From NCBI RefSeq assembly GCF_009730915.1, contig NC_052479.1:24640027-24704026 (forward strand): a DNA stretch of 64,000 nt, in the 5' to 3' direction. Both the position numbers and the translations under genes were made by a program. Source of the stretch: Dioscorea cayenensis subsp. rotundata. Its lineage: Eukaryota; Streptophyta; Magnoliopsida; Dioscoreales; Dioscoreaceae. Below the pieces are notes generated by a model. That model did no database searches. It was not told the origin of the DNA and saw only the letters and a program-made list of their open reading frames with translations. Below are positions 12,661 to 24,517 of this stretch, piece after piece. Each line of letters opens with the position of its first letter. The stretch's first letter is position 1.

Positions 12661-12929
12661 AGGCAACCCAAGTTCTTTACTGTTTCCTAGTTCTTAGTTT
12701 AGTGTTTTCATGAATAAGGCTTTAAGAGTTGGTGTCTAGATCTTTTCGATGCTTTTGCTGTGATTTTCTTGTGGATTATTTGGTGTTATCGTGTGCTTAA
12801 ATTTGTTTGGTGAAGTAGTTGGTCATTTGAGCGAGTTTCATCATGTTTTTCTCTAATATATGTTGCATGCAAGGCAGGCTCTGAGTGTGTATACATGTTT
12901 AGACATGTTCTGCATAGCCTGTAGTTTTT

Positions 12930-13545
12930 CTGAGTAATCCAGAGAAAATACACGGCCGTGCATCTTTACTAAGAGCTCATCCCGAGAGGACACAGGGGTA
13001 TGGACTCGCCCCTGTGAATAACCTTGTGACGGTCACACGCCCATGGGTAATTTCCGCACGGGCGTGGGTCTTCTTGCAGAAACTTAGAGATTTTTTCCGA
13101 GAAGGCATAGGGACATGGACTCGCCCCTGTAGATGATCCTGTGACAAACACACGGGCGTGGGTAATTCCCACACGGCCATGTGGGTCTGCAGAAGGGATC
13201 TCCATCCTGAGAATACATAGGAATATGTGAGTGCCCCTGTGAGCTGGTCCTGTGAAGATCTACGCCCGTGTGGAATTTCCGCACGTGCGTGTGATATACT
13301 TAGAGAGTTTTCTCGGGTTGTATAGAGAAGCCACTGGGGCGTGCGTCTACCCCTGCGGGTCAGGCACATGGGCATGGGGAATGTCCATACGCCCATGTGG
13401 GTGTATTCAGAAGCATTGAGTTATTTTTCTGAGAAGACACAGGGGCGTGTGTCTGCCCTTGTCGGTATCTCATGTGGAGTCACACGGGCGTGGGTAATTT
13501 CCATACACCCATGTGGATGCGCAAAATTTCAAGAGATGTCGGTTT
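12930..13545 (+). repeat. Tandem array, about 105-118-bp units with palindromic cores (element A)
   Basis: At least five units start near 13031, 13149, 13261, 13366 and 13481, with a partial one near 12951. Each carries a CACACGGGCGTGGG arm, a TAATTTCC-like centre and a CCACACGCCCATGTGG arm. Between them lies a CACAGGGGCGTGTGTCTGCCCCTGTG segment, so each unit can form hairpins. The minus-strand ORFs at 12969-13396 are by-products of the repeat. Related single hairpins lie just upstream of the TATA box in the LTRs of this family. Confidence 0.75.
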
Positions 13546-13978
13546 TCCTTAAAAGCTCTTTATGTATATTCATCTTCACACTCCTAATCGCTTAGAAAAT
13601 ACACTCTTTCATTTCCCCGACCTCTCACCGTCGATTTAGAAAGGTCTTATGCGAGTTTTCCAGCCGATTTTTGAAGTTTTCATCTTTGTCTCATCGATAA
13701 ACCATGTTTCTCTTTTCTCTTTGTCATACTTGATTTTAATGGATAAAAAATGGTGAATGTTATTTCCTTTCTATGATTACAATGGTCCGTGCATGCTTAG
13801 GATGAGTTTAGAAACCAAATTGTGGTGTATTTGTTTGGAATCTTGACATGTAGTCATGCATGTTTTCAAGTCCCGTGGATCCACATGGTCGTGTTGAATT
13901 TTCACACGACCGTGTGGATTTCTGTAGTGTTACTTTGTGAGTTTCTTTGATCGATTCTTATTCAATTTTTGCAGATAT

Positions 13979-14782
13979 GGCACCCCGATCAAAGAAGCAA
14001 GCTGACAAGTGACCACATGAGCCATCCCTTGAGCCGGAGGATATGGGATTCGCTATTCTTGAGCACTAGGTCTGATTTGAGAGGTTATCAAAAATTAGGT
14101 TTCGACAGTCTCGATTTTTGGATTTGGATGTACTGAGAGAGGTACAGCGAGGCGGTGAACTAGCCACTGAGATCGAGGAGCTGTTGGCCGCAAGAAGCTC
14201 GAGGAGGCTATTGTCGATTCGAGAGCCAGCTATCAATGCATTGACGCTCGAGGTTCTAGCCTCTTTTCAGTTCGACCAGTTATATTTCAGATTTGATAGT
14301 GTTGACACCGTACAGTTCCGAGCATTTGGATATTATTACAGTATGAGTGTTACACAGTTTTCGATCATGATGGGATTGTATGACGAGGCTTTTACTGACA
14401 CAGAGGACTACGGGGGCCTACCGACTAATTATCCTGGCAGCTTGACTCCTTAGAGTGCGTACAGGAGCCTCCACTAGTTTAGGCATTTTCTCCACCTCGA
14501 GCCCATGATCGATTTGAGAGGCTCGAGAGTGCTGTAGGGGTGCTACAGGCAGACTTAGCTGAGGTTTGTGCTACACATACTGTGAACCACACGGAGGTGA
14601 TGGCGCATTTTGATATTTTACAGCAGTTACTTAAGCGTGACGCACCTTCACCCTTCATCGTGAGACCCAGGACCCCTCTGGCCCCGCCAGCATCACTTTC
14701 ACCAGATCCACGGGCACCGTTTGATCTATCTCCACCACTACCACCAACAACAAAGCTGACACCAGACGACACCGACGCTTGA
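13979..14782 (+). pseudogene. Element A 3' ORF (unknown function, truncated)
   Basis: After a single palindrome at 13880-13920 an ORF opens at 13979 (MAPRSKKQAD). It has early stops, then a long open stretch 14118-14453 containing FRAFGYYYSMSVTQFSIMMG and DEAFTDTEDYGGLPTNYPGS. Relative to the homologue in element G, about 200 codons are missing near 14470. The remainder (14540-14782) has a heptad-like stretch (HTEVMAHFDILQQLLKRD) and a Pro/Ser/Thr-rich tail ending DDTDA. It resembles the uncharacterised ORF of Athila-type elements (ATHILA ORF-1-like, from memory); no enzymatic motif is visible. Confidence 0.55.
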
Positions 14783-15989
14783 CGCATTTTTCTTTTATTT
14801 CTTTTATTTCTCGTATTTTACTTTTGCACTATTTTTTTGACTTGTACACTCAAAAAGGATTCTCCTTCTGAGTTTATCTTTTATTTTGTCTCGAGTTGTA
14901 TTCCATTCCTCTATCTTTTATATACTCGAGTTGTTTATGTTTATTGGTCTTGTTAGTATGGGAATTGAGAACTAATCATGGACACATCCAAGGTGTTTTA
15001 TACTTGGCCATGTGTGCTTCACAACCCGTTGGAACTTCACTCCCAAGGATTTAGCTCCATCAAATGCAACACTAGGGGTCAGGGGAGTATTGTTTTGATT
15101 GCCACTTCCACATAAATTCTTGATTGTTATACTTGTTAATGAGCTTGCATATGTACATTAAGGGCAATGTACATCTTAAGTGTGGGGGAGTTCGCTTTAC
15201 ACATATCCTTTATACTTATACTTTTATTATGCGTGCTCACGTAGCCAATGGTGGTTCACCTTAGTTGCAATGATGGTATTCTTGAGTTTAGGAGAATTTT
15301 TAACAATGAATGTTTTCAGGCTCTAGTCTTTACTTGAATTTCTAGGAATTTTTGCCCGTTTGACACTTGTTGCACATCTCGCTCATTAAACTCTTTTGGA
15401 AACTCAAGTCGATGTTTAAGAAACTAATTAGTTATGTTTCTTGTTTTGTTATTAAAAAAAATTGTACTTGTTTGTGTGATTGGGGGATGGAAAGAGCTAC
15501 CAGCCTATGAAGTATAAAGTTACTCTCATAAGGCGGATACTAGTTATGCCCTAATGAGTGGAAGAGTTATCTCATGGGATGAGTGAAAGCTACTACCCTC
15601 AGTCGAAAGAGCTACCATCTCGAAAGTGTGAAAGCCACCTTAGCGGCCGTTTTGGAAAGGGCTACCTTAGAGTATGTGTGAAGGTACTACTATTCATCTA
15701 TTTTGTTGTGTTTTGTAGATAAATAAGTCCCTTATTACTTAGAACTATGAGGAGTATACTTTGGGTTGAACTAAGTGAGTTTACACACACTTACATGATT
15801 TCGGGTTTGTTGTCATTTTTTATTCAAGTTTTTAGCTAGAGCATTGAATTTTCATATTTAGTGTTAAAATTTCCCTTACTTATAAAATGCTCTTCTTCCA
15901 TGCCTTAGTGAATCTAAGGCCAAGAACTTTAAATATTTCCTTCTTCTATGCTTTAATGTTTAATTTTTGCTTGAGGACAAGCAAAAGCT
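14783..15989 (+). other. 3' untranslated region of element A
   Basis: Non-coding. A first polypurine-like site lies at about 15150-15190 (GGGCAATGTACATCTTAAGTG followed by TGGGGGAG). From about 15488 to 15690 is a degenerate repeat built on GAAAGAGCTACC/GTGAAAGCTACTACC with spacings of roughly 30-40 bases. The same order is present in element G (54290-54800), so the region is a conserved part of the family. Confidence 0.6.
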
Positions 15990-16006
15990 TTAAGTGTGGG
16001 GAAGTT
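15990..16006 (+). promoter_or_regulatory. Polypurine tract of element A
   Basis: TTAAGTGTGGGGAAGTT directly precedes the 3' LTR start TGATAAGTGC. Its position and purine richness fit the plus-strand primer of an LTR retrotransposon. Confidence 0.65.
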
Positions 16007-17805
16007 TGATAAGTGCGTGTATATTAGTAATACACAATATTCTTTTCTTGCGATGAGCATTACTTTTATCAGGTTTTAGCGCTAATACATATGTATTTTG
16101 TGTTACTTTGGTGTATGTAGGGTTGTGGAGCCAAATATGTAAGAAAAAAGCCAATGTAGATAGTGAATGCACTATTTGATGAAATCTTGGAAGGAACAAA
16201 TGCGAAGACACAAGTTGGGCTCAAAGATACGAGAATGTGTGCTAACCTCCGTATATTCAAGCAATTACAATGAGTTGGAGGGGCACGAAGGCAATCTTAT
16301 TTGTGTATCCCGACTTGTGCAATGATATCAAGATCTTCACATTTGCCCGTTTATGTTGCCTTGATTAAAAGTGTGAATCGGGAATGTTTTTTGGCCGGTA
16401 TCGTAGCAGGTTACTTGTAGTAAATCGCTGTAGCAGTTACAGTTCACAGCCCGTAGAAAATCAGAATTCCAGAGAATCCACACGCTCGTGTGGAAATTCC
16501 ACAGGGGCGTGAGGAACCTCCACACGGTCGTGTGGATGCCCAATTGCAGCCTATTTAAAGCCACAATTCAGCCCGATTTTAGGATCCTTCTTTCCATCTT
16601 TTCTCCATCTTTTGAGAGGCTTGTACCTAGGGTTTAGAGAGGTATTGGCAAGGCTTTTGGAGTGGTTCTACTGCTTCGACACCGCATTCCTCTTGGAAGA
16701 TAGTTATTGGGGGAGCTTTCGACGGCACCTATCAGACGAGGTGTGCCCTAGACTTGAAGAGGGGACCTTTGAAGAGGACAAGGCTACTCCACAAGACCAT
16801 CGACACAACTACTGAGGGGGCTTTTCCTATGGATTACTTGTTTTTACTTTTGATTTTACTATTGATTGTATCTTGCTTCATGGAGAGATAAACCCCTAGT
16901 GGGTACTTGGATTTGTGAACCCTAGGATGTATTTGTTTCATTAACCTTTTATTATACATTCCTTAATTGATGTTTTAATTCATTTCCATTCTTGAATGCT
17001 TGTTGAATGATTTCTCCCTTAGAGTGACACTAGGGTTGAGAGTTCATATTGGTAATCTTTGTGAGAGAGTGACACACCACGAGGGTTAGATAAAGCTAGA
17101 TTGGAGAGGGTCGAGAGGGTGAGTCGAGAGGTAGCGGAGCGTCTCCTTTCCCCTTCGATGTGATTTGTCCTACCTCCATTTTCTAGAGTTCTTTGCGGTC
17201 ACAATAGAGTGAACTACTAAGAAAGAAACTCTGGTGGGGCTTAGTTGGGAGAGCAACAGAGTGAAGCGTTAAAGTAATCCTTAGTATCTGGGGCTTAATT
17301 GTGACTAGAGGCCTTTCGACTGGACCAAAGGGTTAGGTCTACATATAGGAATAGGGTTTATTACTTGGAATCCGTAGAGCGTCTTGGAACTTCGTACAGT
17401 GTGAGGTGTTGAGACTGGTCGATTTTGTATAGTGTAGAGTTAATCACGGTTGACCTTAGGTTTTGGACTGGGTATCATAGGATGTCCACGACTCATTGAG
17501 TATTAGTTAGGAAGCATGATAGTTGGTTTTGCACTTGAAGCAATAATCCTAGGAGGAACAATATCCGAGTACCCCACTTCTTATCGATTACCTTTCCTCT
17601 CACTTATTTGTGCCTCTCTTTCTTATTTCTTTTATTTTGTCTACATTACATCTTATCAACACAATTATTGTTTCATCTTCGCTTTTGTTTAGTAGAAATC
17701 TTGGTGTTTATATTCCCTACTCCCTGTGGATACGATACTTACTCACCTGGAATTATTACTTCGACAAACCCATACACTTGCGGGTCACACGCAAGGGGTG
17801 TGTCA
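16007..17805 (+). repeat. 3' LTR of element A
   Basis: Begins TGATAAGTGCGTG, ends GGGTGTGTCA and is followed by the duplication GGATA. A palindrome pair (about 16480-16545, GTGTGGAAATTCCACA core) precedes the TATA-like box at 16552-16560. It matches the 5' LTR over its full length with scattered substitutions and small indels. Confidence 0.85.
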
Positions 17806-17810
17806 GGATA

Positions 17811-18193
17811 CCATCCTATTGCTTACCCCTATAGTTGTTAAGGACACAATGCGAAAGAAGTAATGACGAGAGGTCACTTCCCCCGAGAAATTAAAGAGAG
17901 AACCTTTGCCCAAGTAGGTAACTTCTGAGTTAGTTTACTACAATAGTAAGTTCCCTATTTTCTCCAATCTAGCACTTGGGCATTATTGCGGAGATGTTGA
18001 CTGGGGTCATGAGAAGTGCATTTACTTTGTGCCTCCATGATTGCATGTTATAGGTACGTTAAGCTCGTGACATTAAACAAGCGCTTCTTGGGATGCAACC
18101 CAAGCAAGATTTCTCATAGTTTGTTTGAGTTTTAGTCTTTAGTGTAGCTTGTTATTTTCTTTGGTGTTTATAATAAATTGCTTAGCTTGTCAT
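17811..18193 (+). pseudogene. Element E gag-protease tail and downstream leader
   Basis: The sequence resumes the E element after element A. It contains the same end-of-gag context as element A (GACATTAAACAAGCGCTTCTT, GGATGCAACCCAAG, about 18078-18110). Coding capacity is lost. Confidence 0.55.
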
Positions 18194-19558
18194 TGATGAT
18201 TGCATTTCATATAGATATTTGTATACCCTTTTTCCTACATTTATCTTGTCTTTAAGCATTTATTTGTTATGATTCGATGTTACTATAGGTATTATTGTGT
18301 AATTGTGCAAGAAAATAGGTTCTTGTGCAAAAGAACAGGATTCAACACAAATACCGTGTGAAAAAGGTTAAAATAGAGTGTTACAAATGAAGCACAACCT
18401 AAGCACGGGTGTGCTCCCTCCCTGTGAAAATACTCGCATCTGGTGAAGCTCTGACAATGTGGTATAAATACTACAGCTGAGTATTGTAGCAATTTATGGT
18501 AGCAAATCACTATAGCATAACTTGGAGGAAAAGCATGGTTTTGGTGCCCAGATCACTAGCGTGCTTGTTGGAGCATGGGCTAAGCACGCCCATGCTCACA
18601 CTGTGATTTTCTCTGATTTGGAGAAAGTGATGAGAATGGTCCTGTTTTCAAAAGCATGGCCTAAGCAGGCCCGTACTTAGGGCATGTTGATTCCAAAAAG
18701 CACCTTATAAGCCAGATCTAGGTCATTTCTTTGGGGATCCTTTCTTCTTCTTATTGGGGAGCTGCTGCCAAGGACTTCCCCAACATATTTCTGGGGTTGG
18801 AGTGAATCTATGATGCAAGAATGCTACTGGAGCAAAGCTTAGCCGGTGGGGCTTCATCGGAGCACTGTCGGGTTGGTTTGCAAGGCAAAAGGGGAGTCTT
18901 TCATGGCTTCTATTTTTTTGTTTTCCTTAGTCTTGTATGGATTTATAAAACTATGTGGGGATAACCATTCTTCAGTGCCCGGATCTATGAACTTTTATGT
19001 TAATGTGTTATGTTGATTTACTTGCATTGAATGTCTACGGAATTCTGATACATTCTTGTGTTCATTCATGTGTTACATAAGTTGGCAAGCTTGATTTTTG
19101 AAGTTCTTTGTGTAAAACTTGCCATGTGTAAATTACTGTAGTTGTGATTGTCTTGTGTAGTTACAAAACTTGGCGAGCATGAAGCCTGTAGTTACACTTG
19201 CAAAACTTGGTGTATTTGATAGCCGTAGATGCAACATTGCTTTTGAGCACTCGCAAGGATTTTAGGATGTACCTTGTAGACATTAGAAGCAAGTTCATAC
19301 ACATTTCTCCAGAGGATTAGTATGGGGACATTGCTCTATCTCTGTGTTTCTCACCTAGTTCATTTCTAGCCCTTACCTATCATGATTTCCCCTTTTAGCT
19401 TCTTTAGTTATGATCTTTACCTTAAACTAGTAATATGGCTAAAGATTAGAAGATTAATTAGTACTAAGAGTTCAGTCCCTGTGGTTTGACAACCATAACC
19501 CTCATAGGGTACCACTATATTACTTGTTACGATCTGTACACTTGTGGAGAGTGAATCA
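18194..19558 (+). repeat. Solo LTR, family C/F
   Basis: Begins TGATGATTGCATTTCAT and ends GGAGAGTGAATCA. It has the organisation of the LTR at 2720-4036 in the opposite orientation. The flanks GTCAT (18189-18193) and GTCCT (19559-19563) match at four of five bases, a decayed target duplication, with no internal sequence, so this is a solo LTR inside element E. It carries GCACGGGTGTGCTC and GCACGCCCATGCTC palindromes (18398-18600). Confidence 0.75.
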
Positions 19559-19563
19559 GTCCT

Positions 19564-19723
19564 GATTTTTTTGGTCAGTTGTTTGCTTGTGTTTTTAGAC
19601 ACTCATTATGTTATTCTTTTGTCCTAAATGTATTTGAGCTTAACTGTAGGAAACAGGGAAAACTCTGCTTAATTTTCTAGGACTCGTACGGGTACTTTAC
19701 GCCAGTAAGCATGACTGTAAGCC
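19564..19723 (+). other. Element E spacer
   Basis: A short piece of E interior between two inserted LTRs. Its right end (ACGCCAGTAAGCATGACTGTAAGCC) belongs to the E-specific palindrome spacer that continues at 21577. Confidence 0.5.
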
Positions 19724-21571
19724 TGACAAGGTCCCCTTGCGTATATCCCGCAAGTGCACGGGTTTGTAGAAGTAATAATCCTGGGTGAGCGGGGTCGAAT
19801 CCACAGGGAGTAGGGAGTAGAAACACTTAATTTGATTCTTAGCTATGTGGAATATCAACAGTGATAAGTGTGGAAATGATTCAATTCTCAACAATAAAAG
19901 CAACAAGTAAGAGGGCAAAAGTAAAGAAGGGGGGTAAGGCAATCGATAAAGATGAGGTACTCGGATGATACTCCACCTAGGATAATCGCTTCAAGTGCAA
20001 GAACTCTCTATTATGCTTCCTAATCAATGCCATGGTGAGTCATGGAAATCCTTACATACATAGTCCCAAATCTAAGGTCAACTATGCCTAACTCTATCCA
20101 TGTTCCGGAGGAGAAATCGAACAATCTCAACACCTCGCACTCGCATAGAGTTGCAATGAGCTCTAGGGATTCCAAGTGATAAATCTCTTCCTAAAAATAG
20201 ACCTAACCCTTTGGTCTAGGCGGAAGGTCCATAGCCACAATTAAGCCCTAGATAGTAAGATCCTCTCAACGCTTCACTCCATTGCACGCGCAACTAGGCC
20301 CCAGCGGAGGTTCATCCCTTAGACCATTCACTCTATCATGGCCGCAAAGAACTCGAGGAACGGAGGTAAAATCTATCACGTCGGAGGGGAAAGGGGATGC
20401 TCCTATACCTCTCGACTCATCTTCTCAACCCTCTCCAACCTAGCTTTGTCTAACGCTCGTGGTGTGTCACTCACTCACAAGGTTTCCAACAAGAACTCTC
20501 AACCCTAGTGTCACTCTAGGGGAAATGTTCATACAATCAAGCATTCAAGGCTGGAACTCACAATAAACATCAATTTATTGAAAGCATAATAAAGAAGTTC
20601 AATGAAACGAATACATCCTAGGGTTCACAATCATCCAAGTACCCACTAGGGGTTTAGCTCTCCATGGAGCTTAGTACAATCAAAGAAATAGAATGTAAAA
20701 GCAATGAATCCATAAAGAAACCCCCTCGATGGTCGTGTCGATGGTCTTGTGGAAAGTCCTCTACTCGTCGTCCAAGGATTCCTTCGTCCGGTATAGGATA
20801 CGCCTCAATCGAAGCTCCCCTACCAACCTTCTTCCTAATGGAATCACGATGTCGGAGCCATAGAACCTCTCCAAAAACCTAGCCAATACCCCTCAAAACC
20901 CTAGCCAAAGCCCTCTCGCAAGTTGGGGAAAAGATGGAGAAAAGAATACCAAAATCGGGGTTGAATCGGCTTTAAATAGGGTCGAATCGGGCAACTCCAC
21001 GGCGTGGGACGATACACGCGCCTGCGCGGAATTTCCACACGGACATGGATAATTTCCACACGCGCTGTGGAGCCTCTGTTCTCGGTTTCTCGGCCTACTG
21101 TGAATGCAGTCTGTCTAGATGCTCTTCTACGTCTTCGACCGAATAACTTCCCAATTCCATACTTTCATCGGGGTAACACAAACGGGCACACGTTCACGTC
21201 GTGAATCACTTGCTTTTTCAATGATATATATGTTGGTGAAGCTCCTGTTCTTGTATTCATAAGACGGAATGCTCGAGTGTGACTGCCTTTGTGCCCCTCT
21301 AAATGGATGTACTTACTCGAATGCGAGGACGTTGGCACACACTCTAGTATCTCACACCTGTCCTATGTCTTCGTTTTTTAACCTTAGCAAGATCTCCTCC
21401 AAAATAGGTGCATTATGACCCACATTGGCCTATTTCCTTCATACTCGGCCTCACAGCCCTACCTGAGTAAAAGTAACATAAAAACACACATATTAATGTA
21501 AAAACCTGAGAAAAGTAATGCTCAACATAAGGAATGAACGCTTCGCATTCATAGCGCACAAGCACTTATCA
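19724..21571 (-). repeat. Solo LTR, A-related subfamily 2
   Basis: Plus-strand termini are TGACAAGGTCCCCTTGCG and GCACTTATCA. A perfect 5-bp duplication AAGCC flanks it (19719-19723 and 21572-21576). On the minus strand it has a TATA-like box (reverse of CTTTAAATAGGG, about 20970) next to GGACATGG/GGAATTTCCACAC palindromes at 21000-21065. With no internal sequence it is a solo LTR produced by LTR-LTR recombination. Confidence 0.85.
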
Positions 21572-21576
21572 AAGCC

Positions 21577-22500
21577 TCAATTAGAGGGCTTTATAGGTAT
21601 CTTATGCCCGTAAGCCACCTCACAAGAGGAATCTATAGAGTCTTACGAGTGTATTTACAAGTCATAAGTCTTGGTGAGCATATTTTAGAAGTTCCTTACG
21701 GGCAAATTACACTTGTAAGTGAGGTCATAACGGTCATCTAGAGCACTTTATGAGTAGAATTTAAACCCTTACAACCCGTAAATTTTGTGTGATCTCAACC
21801 TATGTTCCTTATAGGCGTCTTGTACCTGTAAGTGTGATCGAAATATCCAGTCAGAAAACTTTATGAGCTACACTATCAGTGACCTTACAGTCGTAACTTA
21901 GGTTGTAAAGGTAAAGTACCCTCATTGGGTAGGTATTACGGCCATAAGCTCCATGTAACTGTTCATTCTATGAGACTTACGGTTGTGGCTTACACTTGTA
22001 AGCCGTCCATAAGCATCTAGGGTTTAAGCCTGCCGGCGACCCTTGATCTTCATTTCTATTTGGTTTTTGGCCGAATCTTGGATGCCGCTGCCTCCTTCTC
22101 CTCTCATTTAATTACCCTTTGCTTTCCTTTTTAGTTTTTGAGTGTTTGTGGATCAAGTTGGACTGATTTTTTAGCTTCTTACTAGCTGGTTTCTTCTTTT
22201 CTCTTTGCCTCAAAGGTAACCTTCATTTTTCTTGATTTTTTAATGGATTGTTTAATTGTTAGGCCTAAGAATGAATGTTTGTTGTTTAGCATTGCTTGAA
22301 TGGAGGTTTAGAAGCCAATTTTGAAAATTTTCAAGCATCATTGTATAGGAGAGACCCTTACGACCTGTATAGTCACTCGTAAAGGTAACTTTCCCCGATA
22401 CTTATGACTTTAAGTTTTCCCGTAAGCAAGCAGTACGCACTTTAGTGTTGTTCAAATCACATATTTTACTTTCTAAACTTCGTATCTTTCTTGTGTAGCA
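21577..22500 (+). other. Element E spacer rich in TTACGG-type palindromes
   Basis: The interior of E before its 3' ORF. Many short motifs such as CTTATGCCCGTAAGCC, CCTTACGGGCAAATTACACTTGTAAG and CTTACGGTTGTGGCTTACAC lie between 21590 and 22020 and again at 22350-22440. This is the E counterpart of the palindromic arrays of elements A and G. No gene is seen. Confidence 0.55.
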
Positions 22501-23793
22501 TGGTTAGAATGAAAAGAGCAGCTTCAGGACTGGGAAAGAGAAATCGGCCCAAAGCATCCACTTCGGGTACAATAGCAATAGAGGAGACCCCTTCCCCTCC
22601 AGTCCTCTCAGCACCTACCTTTAAGGAGGTTCACTTCTGAGACCGGTTCACCCGCTTGAGGACGAAATGGTTTGGCTAGTCCCGTATAGTGGATTGGCCT
22701 ATCCTCGTTCAGCTGGGGTTGGAGGAGGACCTGATGGGCATGATGTAGTTACTATGCATGAAGTTGACTGTTTTCACTTGAGGAGTATACATAAAGAGAC
22801 ACGACCCTCGAGGTCTTATCCATATTTAAGGTGGACCAATGGCTAGTGGGATTCGGTCGAGCCGGCACCGTCCGCTTCCAACTCTTTGGAGAGCTGCAAA
22901 GGTTGAGCTACACCAAGTTCTCTCTACTGATGGGAGTTGTACGACACTGATTTCACTAGCACCCCCTAAGTACGAGGACCTTCTGATCGACTTCCCTGCC
23001 GGCGTTACACCTAAGGGTATGTGGCAGCACTTGAGCAACAGGTGGAGCTAGGAGCCGGGCCTCACAAAGGAATCATTCCTTACCCGACCAATTCTCAGGT
23101 ACGTACACATGGTCATCACCCATTCTTTTGTTAGGAAGGGTGATAGAACTGAAGTGGTAGGATGATAGGAGCTCTTATTTCTATTCAACTTTGTTGAGTG
23201 TTGCCCCATCGACCTGGGCTATGCACTGGCAGACTTCATCGCTCATTAAGGCTAGCACGTACGCCAAGATGCTATTTTTCCTGGCCTATACATAACATAC
23301 CTTATTAAAGGTATGTAGATATCATATCGGTTCCAGGGATAGGAGCTAGTCTGTGGATCGGCTCACCTCGGCATGGATACATTGAGGTTAATGTGGATGG
23401 TCATCCACCGTGGCTCTCGATGGATCCTCACCCCTACCTACACAAAGCAGCTGCCTGAGAGAGGTGAGGCAAAGGATGAGGAGTCAGACGAGGAGTCCAA
23501 TAGTGAATCATTCCTTCCATCGGCCACTTAGTCTATCGATCCATCTATCTGAGCAATGGTTCATCCCCGTTGATGGTCTGAGGTTCAGGATCTATGAGCT
23601 AAGATACGACGATTGCAGGAGGATTAACAAACCATGCTAGTGACCTAAGTATGGATGGAGGACGACCTCGACTGTGCACTGGCTCTACTATCATAGCTGA
23701 TTCCTCCTCCAGCCCCGACTCCCCCTGCATCGACTCCTCTTCCTTCCTCGCATCCATCGATAGAGTCTGCGCTATCTATTGATACCGAGCACT
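22501..23793 (+). pseudogene. Element E 3' ORF remnant
   Basis: It opens at about 22501 with MVRMKRAASGLGKRNRPKAS, a basic N-terminus like MAPRSKKQ in element A and MEPKTKTAP in element G at the same relative place. Frequent stops and frame changes follow. The acidic/proline-rich end (about 23700-23790: PAPTPPASTPLPSSHPS, then SIDTEH) parallels the tails of the A and G ORFs. Function unknown; the match rests on position and composition more than on residues. Confidence 0.4.
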
Positions 23794-24517
23794 AGTTTTT
23801 ATTTCTATATTGTATTTCCATTTCAGACTTTGTATTTATTATTGGCAAGGGTTGACTTGCCTAATATGTACTTAATTTGAGACTTCTAGTGAATTTTCCC
23901 TTTTTTGTTTATTGATTTAATTTTTGTTAAGCTTTAATGTTCTTCCTTTATACCTCGCGGGATCTATTTGCAACATCCACAATCTTTAACTATAAAGGAG
24001 ATGCTCACTTGATCACTTCTTTGCCTTGAGTGGCCCCAAACTGCTATGGTACAACATACTAGGCCAGTTCTAAGCTTCAATGATTTCACAAATGTGAACC
24101 TGGAAGTAATTGTATTCCATTACCTCCCTAATATTTTTTGCATTGCCTTATATGTTTCTCTTTTGCACACATTGAGGACAATGTATGATTTAAGTGTGGG
24201 GAAATGTTTAAGTTTCATTGTTAACTCTATTACTTGCCAAGTTGTGACTTATGATGGTGCATTTGAAATGTAGAGAAGTTTCTTAGTATTAGGGTGGACA
24301 CTTGTGAGTTTGCTCTATTTTGAGTTCTATTTTTTTAGTGTCCATGATATCCTTGATGATTCACCTAATTAGAGCATACAACTTTTCTATTGTAGAGACT
24401 TAGACCATGTTGGAGCATTACTAGTATTCACCTCCTTCCTTGTGGACTGACACTCTGCACATCAAGCATACTTTATTACACGATTGGCACATACACTTGC
24501 ATGCATCCCTATCACTG
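23794..24517 (+). other. Element E 3' untranslated region and polypurine site
   Basis: Non-coding. It contains GAGGACAATGTATGATTTAA followed by GTGTGGGGAAATG (24174-24210), the polypurine-like signature found before the 3' LTRs of A and G. No plus-strand E LTR follows; the element ends in inverted LTR fragments, so its 3' LTR is lost or rearranged. Confidence 0.5.

Larger units (their letters stand above)
8209..17805 (+). mobile_element. Element A: complete nested Athila-type LTR retrotransposon, no pol
   Basis: A full element bounded by LTRs at 8209-10041 and 16007-17805 and flanked by a perfect 5-bp target duplication GGATA (8204-8208 and 17806-17810). Internal order: tRNA-Asp PBS, gag with zinc knuckle, retropepsin-like domain, a tandem spacer array, a 3' ORF, a long untranslated region and a polypurine tract. 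No reverse transcriptase, RNase H or integrase is recognisable in the 6 kb interior, so the element is non-autonomous. The two LTRs differ at several positions per 100 bases by eye, so the insertion is not very recent. It sits inside the gag-protease region of element E. Confidence 0.88.

Noticed and set aside
12969..13396. Overlapping minus-strand ORFs in the palindrome array
   Set aside because: The arrays are tandem inverted repeats without stops; the encoded peptides are just the repeat read in different frames.
12930..13545. Possible CRISPR-like array
   Set aside because: Units are about 110 bases, degenerate and lie inside a plant retrotransposon; there are no short identical repeats with unique spacers or cas genes.
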